DNA from: Verrucomicrobiota bacterium
GTDB taxonomy: Bacteria > Verrucomicrobiota > Verrucomicrobiia > Opitutales > Opitutaceae
Assembly (NCBI GenBank): GCA_023432225.1
Contig: JAEYUW010000021.1
Coordinates: forward strand, 62,001-126,000
Reading direction: 5' to 3'
Length of the DNA stretch: 64,000 bases
Shown: piece after piece, positions 58,427 through 64,000 of the stretch
Layout of the letters: each line of letters opens with the position of its first letter
Numbering within the stretch: position 1 is the first letter of the stretch
Made by a program: the position numbers and the translations under genes
Notes under the pieces: generated by a model
Seen by the model: only the letters and a program-made list of their open reading frames with translations
Told to the model about the DNA's origin: nothing
Database searches by the model: none

Positions 58427-60136
58427 ATGCAAAGGAATTTCCTGAGCAAGGATTATTTCCGGCATTTTTTTGCCCAATTTTTCATCGTGCCAGCAGGAGA
58501 AATCTCTCAGGAACGTCTACGCATTTCCCCTGTGGCCACGCTCCGAAATTTTCTCTGTCGGACCGAAATCGATAACGACGGAGTAAGCACCACACAAGTT
58601 CGTTGGCCACGTGTCGCCGTGGCAGCCGCGACGGCGTTTGCCTTTGGTGTATTTCTGCTGACCGCCGGGCTATGGGTTTACCTCGCTCAGGTGCGGGGGC
58701 TGAGGGGCGTCGCGTATGCAAATACGCTCACCCCGACCGGCTGGCAGAAGATTCGCATCGAGATCGGCAATCAGACGATCGCAGAAGCGGACGCCGCTCT
58801 CCGGCGCGGTGAGATCGACGTGGCCCTCCGCCTGTATCGCGTCGGACTAGCGAAAGCCCCGCACAACGCGAACGCCCGCATCGCCCTCGCCAAAATCTAT
58901 GTCGGCCTCCGACGCGCCGATCTCGCCCGCGACTTGCTCTCCGGCGGCCTGCCCGCCTTGGCGGAGAACCCCAACTACCTTCAACTGAGCCTCACGTTCC
59001 TGCTGGATTTCCAGTTCGACTCCGAACTGCAGCGGGTTTGCCAGGAACTCCTGTCGCATCCTTCGTCCACCGTCCGGCGCCAAGCCGCATTGCACGCTGC
59101 CGCGGTCGCCTTTCACCGTGGCAATTTCGACGGCGCGGAAAGCATCTTGGTCAGTCACCAACTCACCGACAGCCCCGACGGCGCCCTGCTGCTGGCCCGC
59201 GCCGACTTCGAACGCGGCTTTCCGGAGCTCGCCCTCGCCCGTCTTTCGCCGGCCCTTCACGACGACTCCGCTCAAACCGCCGCGCTCGCTCTTGTGGCTC
59301 GCATTCAGGAACAAACCGGCCGCGCGCCCGACCTCGCGCGGACGTCCGCCTTGCGGCTGGCCGACGACCCGCTCTCCCCTGCCCCACGCATCGCCACCCT
59401 TCATCAGCTGCACGCGCAAAACTGCACCGACGAACTCGTCCGCGAAATCGACGACTACCTAAGACTTTTCCGCCACGATCAGGCGGCCTTGCTTGCCTTG
59501 GGTGATTTCGCCGCCAACTCCGGCCGCCCCGACCTCGCCCGCCGGGTGCAACAACTTTTTGCCGAGCGCCAGTGGAGCCCCGACGCCCCCGCGCTCCTCT
59601 ATGCCGAAGCCTGCATCGCCAGCGGCCGCTACGCCGACGGGATGGTCGAACTCGATCGCTATTTGCGCGACAATCCCGCGTGGGCGACGCGTTACGGCCC
59701 GGCTTTTGATGGCCTGCGCACCGTCGCACTTCTCGGCTTGGGCCGCAACGACGATGCCCAACTGCAACTCGAGCACCTGCTCGCCCAGCCGAACCTCCGC
59801 GCGGAAAACCTCTCCGCGGTCGCGACGCGCCTGCTGGCCTTCGGTCGCTCCACCGCCGCCCGCAATGTCCTGGACCGCGCGGTCGACCTCGATCCGCATA
59901 ACCAAGCCGCCCTCGCCTCCCTCGTTCGTCTCGAAGCCGAACTCGGCCTGCTGGACACTCTACCCGCACACCTGCGCCAGTTTCTCGCGATGCGCCGGCC
60001 GTCACGCGAAGTCTTGACGTTCGTCTACCATCGCTTGGGTAGCGATCTGAACCTCCTGCACCCCGAGCAACAATCGCTGCTCGCCGAACTCCGGCTCCGC
60101 ATCGGTCGCGACGCCCTTGCGCTCCCGAAGTCCTGA
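58427..60136 (+). CDS. TPR-repeat membrane-anchored protein, divergent from exopolysaccharide genes
   Basis: A 569-residue protein with one transmembrane segment (VAVAAATAFAFGVFLLTAGLWVYLA, ~65-90) and a helical-repeat periplasmic part (~115-560), with units such as ADAALRRGEIDVALRLYRVG and NARIALAKIYVGLRRADLAR. The start is uncertain: ATG 58427 gives a ~60-residue N-terminal tail, while GTG codons inside it would shorten this. It shares a 48-base divergent gap with the barrel gene, so joint control and a scaffold role in polymer export are likely (inference). Confidence 0.75.
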   Translation: MQRNFLSKDYFRHFFAQFFIVPAGEISQERLRISPVATLRNFLCRTEIDNDGVSTTQVRWPRVAVAAATAFAFGVFLLTAGLWVYLAQVRGLRGVAYANTLTPTGWQKIRIEIGNQTIAEADAALRRGEIDVALRLYRVGLAKAPHNANARIALAKIYVGLRRADLARDLLSGGLPALAENPNYLQLSLTFLLDFQFDSELQRVCQELLSHPSSTVRRQAALHAAAVAFHRGNFDGAESILVSHQLTDSPDGALLLARADFERGFPELALARLSPALHDDSAQTAALALVARIQEQTGRAPDLARTSALRLADDPLSPAPRIATLHQLHAQNCTDELVREIDDYLRLFRHDQAALLALGDFAANSGRPDLARRVQQLFAERQWSPDAPALLYAEACIASGRYADGMVELDRYLRDNPAWATRYGPAFDGLRTVALLGLGRNDDAQLQLEHLLAQPNLRAENLSAVATRLLAFGRSTAARNVLDRAVDLDPHNQAALASLVRLEAELGLLDTLPAHLRQFLAMRRPSREVLTFVYHRLGSDLNLLHPEQQSLLAELRLRIGRDALALPKS

Positions 60137-60206
60137 ACGGCGCGCGCCGCGGCACCAACGCACGCGACCCAGCCAGCTTCTTCCCGGACGCCAGTTTCTG
60201 CCTCGC

Positions 60207-61307
60207 TCAGCGCGCCGCCAACACCTGCGCCAGCGTCTCGAGCAAACGCGCGTTCTGCTCCCGCGTGCCCACGCTCACGCGCAACCATTCCGGCAAACCA
60301 TACGGCTTCACCGGCCGCGTGATCAGGCCGCGGCGTTGCAGCGCGTCAAATATCGCCACGCCGTCGCCCACCTTCACGAGGAGGAAATTTCCCTGTCCCG
60401 GCACGAACTCCAGCCCGAGTTTCTTGAACCCATCTCCCAGTTGCGTGAGTCCCGCGCGATTTTCGCGGCGCACCATCGCGACGAACTCCGCATCGTCCAA
60501 CGCCGCCACCGCCATCGCCGACGCGATTGCGCTCACGTTGAACGGCTGACGCGCCCGCTGCACGATCGCGATCAGCTCCTTCGACGCATAACCGTAGCCG
60601 ACGCGCAGCGCCGCCAGGCCATAGATCTTCGAAAACGTCCGCAGCCCGATCACCTTCCGCCCCTCCGCCAGCAGCACGCACAAGTCCGGCGGCGTGTCTA
60701 GAAACTCGGCGTAAGCCTCATCGAACACAAAAATCACGTGCTCCGGCAACGACCGCACCAGCGCGTAGATTTCCTCCGCGCTGTTCGTCGCGCCGACCGG
60801 ATTCGCCGGACTCGCGAGAAACACCAGCCGCGTCCGCGGCGTCACCGCCGCCCGCAACGCCGTCAAATCCTGCCGCAGCCCCGACGCCAGCGGCACCTCC
60901 ACCGGCGTCGCGCCGAACATCAGCGTCACGAGCTTGTAAACGATGAACGACGCTTGCGGCATCACGCACTCGACGCCCGGCGCGAGAAACGCATGCCCGA
61001 GCAGTTCGATAATTTCGTTCGAGCCGTCGCCGATGACGAACTGGTCCATGCCCAAGCCCCAGTGCTTCGCGAGTCGCTCGCGCAACACGTAGTAGCCGCC
61101 GTCCGGATAAAGATTCGCCTCGCGCAGCGCCTTTTCGCCCGCCGCGACCGCCTTCGGCGACGGCCCAAACGGATTCTCGTTCGACGCCATCTTCACGATC
61201 GTCGCGGGATCGAGCCCGAGCTCGCGGGCCACTTGGTCGATCGGCTTGCCCGGCTCATACACCGGCTGCGTGAGAATGCCCTTGTTCGCCAGCTCCGCGT
61301 AAGTCAT
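60207..61307 (-). CDS. hisC: histidinol-phosphate aminotransferase
   Basis: A 366-residue fold-type I PLP aminotransferase. PLP lysine is Lys227 in RTFSKIYGLAALRVGY. ASNENPFGPSPKA, YPDGGYYVLRERLA, DGSNEII and SPANPVGA are HisC signatures. It converts imidazole-acetol phosphate to histidinol phosphate; in some bacteria such enzymes also serve aromatic amino acids. ATG 61307 is preferred over 61319 as it gives the usual N-terminus. No other his gene adjoins. Confidence 0.93.
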   Translation of the reverse strand: MTYAELANKGILTQPVYEPGKPIDQVARELGLDPATIVKMASNENPFGPSPKAVAAGEKALREANLYPDGGYYVLRERLAKHWGLGMDQFVIGDGSNEIIELLGHAFLAPGVECVMPQASFIVYKLVTLMFGATPVEVPLASGLRQDLTALRAAVTPRTRLVFLASPANPVGATNSAEEIYALVRSLPEHVIFVFDEAYAEFLDTPPDLCVLLAEGRKVIGLRTFSKIYGLAALRVGYGYASKELIAIVQRARQPFNVSAIASAMAVAALDDAEFVAMVRRENRAGLTQLGDGFKKLGLEFVPGQGNFLLVKVGDGVAIFDALQRRGLITRPVKPYGLPEWLRVSVGTREQNARLLETLAQVLAAR

Positions 61308-61351
61308 GGCCAAAACCACCGCGCTCCGCCGCGCGCTTCAAACCAATTCCC

Positions 61352-62416
61352 GTGCGCCGACTTCGCCTTTTAGTTTTCCTTTCGCTGGCATTCACGGCCC
61401 TGCGCGCCGCCGATTTCGCGCTTTCGACCGGCCGGCTCGAGTCCGGCGCACTCTACACGATCGCCAAACCCGCGCGCTGGAGTGGACGCGTCATCCTGCT
61501 CGCTCACGCCCAGCGCGCCACCGAACACCCCTTGCACGCCAGCTTGCAAGAGTCGCGCGCGCTCCTCCGCGGCTTGCTCGACCGCGGCTGGTTGGTCGCC
61601 ACGACCAGTTACCGCCGCAACGGCGTGATCTTGAAGGACGCCATCGATGATCTCGCCGCGCTTCGCCGCCAAGTCGCCGCGGCGCACGGCGAACCCTCCC
61701 GCGTCTATCTCCTCGGCGAAGCCATGGGCGGCGCGATCGTCACGCGCATGGTCGAGTCGCAACCCGACGACTACGCCGGCGCCGTCGCGATCAGCCCGGA
61801 ATTCCAGCTCTCCGAACCCGAGCCCACCGTCGGCCTCACGCTTCAACCGCGCCGCCCGCTGCTGCTCCTCGCCAACGACTCCGAACTCGACGGCCCGCGC
61901 GGCTACGCGAACACCGCGTCCCGCGCTCCGTTCCCACCCGCCCTCTGGCGCATCGCCCGCCACGGCCACGCCAACATCAACTCCGTCGAAAAACTCGCCG
62001 CGCTCGACGCCGTCGCTCGGTGGGTCGAGGAAGGCCGCCGGCCCGAACCCAACGCCGACGCCACCCACGCTCCCGGCATCGGTCCGTCGCAAATCGAGTT
62101 CGCTCCCGACGACTCCAGCGGTGCCGGCCGCGTGACCGCCATCCTGCCCGGCTCCGGCGATCTCGTCGTCAACTTCCAACCGGCCGATCTTGCACGCCTC
62201 GGCGTCAAGCCGCGCACCCGCTTCGCCCTCGTCATCGGCGAACGCGTCATCCGCGTTTTCTACCGCACCTCGACGGCCCAGATGAAACGCGAAGAGTGGT
62301 TCGGCTACCCCGACGCCGACGGCTGGTTCGCGCTCTCCGTCTCGCGCGGCAATGCCGCCGCCGTTTCCGGTCTGCGCGTAGGCGACACCGTCGTGCTGCG
62401 CCGACTGGCGAAGTAG
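61352..62416 (+). CDS. exported alpha/beta-hydrolase-like protein lacking the serine, fused to a SAM-HAT-like C-terminal domain
   Basis: A 354-residue exported protein with signal peptide MRRLRLLVFLSLAFTALRAA. Residues ~30-235 follow the alpha/beta hydrolase plan, but the nucleophile elbow reads LLGEAMGGAIV with Ala124 where Ser is expected. Asp (ANDSELDG) and His (RHGHANINS) remain. Residues ~255-354 (GSGDLVVNFQPADLARLGVK and LSVSRGNAAAVSGLRVGD) resemble the C-terminal barrel of SAM hydroxide adenosyltransferases/fluorinases, without their N-terminal domain. A binding rather than catalytic role is likely (inference). Its TAG stop is part of a GTAG repeat. Confidence 0.7.
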   Translation: MRRLRLLVFLSLAFTALRAADFALSTGRLESGALYTIAKPARWSGRVILLAHAQRATEHPLHASLQESRALLRGLLDRGWLVATTSYRRNGVILKDAIDDLAALRRQVAAAHGEPSRVYLLGEAMGGAIVTRMVESQPDDYAGAVAISPEFQLSEPEPTVGLTLQPRRPLLLLANDSELDGPRGYANTASRAPFPPALWRIARHGHANINSVEKLAALDAVARWVEEGRRPEPNADATHAPGIGPSQIEFAPDDSSGAGRVTAILPGSGDLVVNFQPADLARLGVKPRTRFALVIGERVIRVFYRTSTAQMKREEWFGYPDADGWFALSVSRGNAAAVSGLRVGDTVVLRRLAK

Positions 62417-62506
62417 GGCCGGCTTCAGCCGGCCCAAACGCGGCCACGCTCGCCCTCACCGCTCGCGAACGAAAACTAAACCGGGCCGGTCACAGACCGG
62501 CCCTAC
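62413..62506. repeat. inverted pair of GTAG-headed REP hairpins
   Basis: The plus unit 62413-62435 (GTAGGGCCGGCTTCAGCCGG and so on) begins within the stop codon of the preceding gene. The minus unit 62481-62506 has stem GGGCCGGT/ACCGGCCC. A short GTAG-like echo (62511-62514) coincides with the HAD gene's stop. These fill the 94-base convergent gap. Confidence 0.82.
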
Positions 62507-62510
62507 GGTC

Positions 62511-63113
62511 CTACGGCCGCTTCACCGGCCGGCTCGTCACCGCGACCCACTTCATCCCGGCGGCCTCCGCAGCGCGAAAGCCCGGGTCGGCATCCTCGAA
62601 CACCAAGCACGACGCCGGCGGCACGCCCATCTTCGCCGCCGCGAGCAGAAACATATCCGGCGCCGGTTTCCCGTGCAGCACGTCCTCCGGCGTCACCAAA
62701 ATCGGAAACAGCTCCGAAAGTCCCGTCACTTCCAGCGTGCGCCGCACAATCGGCTTCGGTCCGCCCGACGCCACCGCGACCGGCGCGCGCTTCGCCACCG
62801 CGCGGGCAAAATCGACCACCGGCTGGATCACCTTCATCTCGCCCTGCATCGACAGGAAGATGTCTTCCTTTTCGTGAAACACGCGCTCCGGATCGAGCGG
62901 CAGGCCGTAATGCGCTCCCATCAACTCCGCCACGCGCCGCGTCGGCACGCCGCCGAGCGAGTAGAACAAATCCTCATCGAGCTCTCCCTTCAGACCGTTC
63001 CGCTGCAGCGCGGCGCTCCACGCACGGTAGTGCAAGGGCATCGTGTCGACGAGGGTGCCGTCGCAATCGAAGATGTAGCCGCCGAAATCGCTGGCCGGAA
63101 TGTCGAGCTTCAT
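62511..63113 (-). CDS. HAD-family phosphatase (beta-phosphoglucomutase-like)
   Basis: A 200-residue HAD hydrolase of subfamily I (CbbY/beta-PGM-like). Motif I is GYIFDCDGTLVDTM (Asp16 nucleophile, Asp18), motif II VAVASGG, motif III Lys in LHGKPAPD, and motif IV VFEDADPGF. A helical cap (~25-85) carries HYRAWSAALQRNGL. ATG 63113 gives the usual start. Substrate could be a sugar phosphate, as for E. coli YqaB. Confidence 0.92.
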   Translation of the reverse strand: MKLDIPASDFGGYIFDCDGTLVDTMPLHYRAWSAALQRNGLKGELDEDLFYSLGGVPTRRVAELMGAHYGLPLDPERVFHEKEDIFLSMQGEMKVIQPVVDFARAVAKRAPVAVASGGPKPIVRRTLEVTGLSELFPILVTPEDVLHGKPAPDMFLLAAAKMGVPPASCLVFEDADPGFRAAEAAGMKWVAVTSRPVKRP

Positions 63114-63179
63114 GGAAACGGTCGAGCGAAGCGCCGCGCGCGCCACGCGCAACGGCAATCTGTGTCCCACACGCTTAGA

Positions 63180-63206
63180 GTAGCGGGAGCTTCCAGCTCC
63201 CGCTAC
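63180..63206. repeat. fully palindromic GTAG-headed hairpin
   Basis: GTAGCGGGAGCTTCCAGCTC continues CCGCTAC, so GTAG...CTAC bound one long stem (GTAGCGGGAGC with GCTCCCGCTAC). It lies seven bases after the helicase stop codon (63213 on the minus strand) and could act as its 3' stabiliser or terminator. Confidence 0.85.
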
Positions 63207-63212
63207 TTCGAA

Positions 63213-64000
63213 TCAGCGCCGGCCGCCGCGCATCAGGCGGCTCTTCGGCTTCTCGGGCGCCACCTGCGGCATGCCACCGCCGTCGAAGATGCCCGAGTAG
63301 GTGTAATTGAAGCCGTCGACCTTCTTCCACTCGATGCTCTGGCCGATGAAGCGCTCAATGCTGCGCGCGTCGCGCCAAGTTTCTTCAGTCACGAGCGTGA
63401 AGGCGTCACCGGTCTTCTGCGCCCGGCCCGTGCGGCCGATGCGGTGGACGTAGTCCTCGGGATTTTCCGGCACGTCGAAATTGATCACGTGCGACACGTC
63501 CGCGATGTCCAAGCCGCGCGCGACGAGATCCGTCGCGACAAGCACTTCGTATTTGCCGGACTTGAAGCCCTTCAACGCGTCCATGCGCTCCTGCTGCGAA
63601 CGATCGGCGTGCATCACCGCGCACGTATGGCCCTCGTGCTTGAGGCGATTGGCCACGTAGTCCGCGCCGCTCTTGGTGCGCGAGAAAATGATCACCGAGT
63701 GATACTGCGTTTGCTCCAGCAGGTGCGCGAGCAGATCGAACTTCTGCGCCTGCACCACGGGATAAAACGCGTGCGTGATCGTCTCGGCCGTCGAACGTTC
63801 GCGGCTCACCGAGATCTTGAACGGATCGCGCAGCGCCCAAGCCGCGAGTTGTTCGATCTCCGGCGGCAGCGTCGCCGTGAAGAACAGCGTCTGCCGATCC
63901 TTCGGCACCTTCGCGACGATGCGCTTCACGTCGGGCAGGAAGCCCATGTCGAGCATGCGGTCGACTTCGTCGAGCACGAGGATGTCGACCTGATCGAGGC
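63213..64000 (-). CDS. DEAD-box-type RNA helicase, C-terminal part (5' end outside window)
   Basis: The C-terminal ~262 residues of an SF2 RNA helicase (RhlE-like). Motif II reads VLDEVDRMLDMGFLPD, i.e. DEVD instead of DEAD; motif III is FTATLP. Helicase domain 2 has VIIFSRTKSGADYV, VATDLVARGLDIADVSHVIN and YVHRIGRTGRAQKTGDA. A short basic tail (PKSRLMRGGRR) ends the protein. The frame is open to the window edge, so the Q-motif and Walker A are not visible. Confidence 0.93.
   Translation of the reverse strand, partial: LDQVDILVLDEVDRMLDMGFLPDVKRIVAKVPKDRQTLFFTATLPPEIEQLAAWALRDPFKISVSRERSTAETITHAFYPVVQAQKFDLLAHLLEQTQYHSVIIFSRTKSGADYVANRLKHEGHTCAVMHADRSQQERMDALKGFKSGKYEVLVATDLVARGLDIADVSHVINFDVPENPEDYVHRIGRTGRAQKTGDAFTLVTEETWRDARSIERFIGQSIEWKKVDGFNYTYSGIFDGGGMPQVAPEKPKSRLMRGGRR

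Overview
The window is 64 kb of GC-rich, densely coding bacterial DNA. It encodes a Gram-negative cell envelope: an RND/TolC efflux pump, outer-membrane phospholipase A, a TonB-dependent receptor, KDO activation (KdsB) and a Wza/Wzc-type exopolysaccharide exporter. Gene content, protein style and the very frequent GTAG-headed REP hairpins suggest a member of Verrucomicrobiota, most likely Opitutaceae. That placement is inference, because no rRNA gene or other decisive marker is present. There is no prophage, CRISPR array, insertion sequence or integrase; this is chromosomal core and flexible-core DNA.

Layout. 0-6 kb: 3' part of an RND pump gene, its TolC partner, phospholipase A (pldA) and a LysR regulator. 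6-14 kb: gamma-glutamyltransferase and a dicarboxylate transporter (dctA), a TonB-dependent receptor and an exported hydrolase. 13.5-16.4 kb: a LuxR-type response regulator facing a TPR-sensor histidine kinase. 16.4-19 kb: an intergenic tandem hairpin repeat (possible small RNAs), a SIMPL protein and lysine 2,3-aminomutase. 19-28.3 kb: a complete Kdp potassium uptake locus, kdpA, kdpB, a previously uncalled small membrane protein, kdpC, an outer-membrane porin, kdpD and kdpE. 28.4-38.6 kb: carA, kdsB, HPr, tatD, a DUF4097 protein, a dienelactone-hydrolase-like protein, a hybrid histidine kinase, a lipoprotein and a CBS protein. 38.7-43 kb: HrpA helicase. 43-54 kb: deoA, a TMTC-like TPR membrane protein, tRNA-Leu, ada, cdd, a CobW-like protein, aroC, an FMN reductase, tRNA-Arg, rpsR and tsaC. 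54-60 kb: exopolysaccharide export genes with a divergent TPR protein. 60-64 kb: hisC, an unusual hydrolase fusion, a HAD phosphatase and the C-terminal part of a DEAD-box-type helicase.

Three themes cut across the genes. (1) At least 25 short hairpins, most beginning GTAG and often in inverted pairs, sit between genes and also inside coding sequence (start of ggt, start of a lipoprotein hydrolase, inside tatD, twice inside hrpA). (2) Paired odd-centre palindromes occur in the kdpA-kdpB gap, before cdd and before deoA; the last two genes both act in pyrimidine nucleoside breakdown. (3) The Kdp locus has two extra members, a 59-residue single-span protein translationally coupled to kdpB and kdpC, and a porin-like barrel that could take K+ across the outer membrane.
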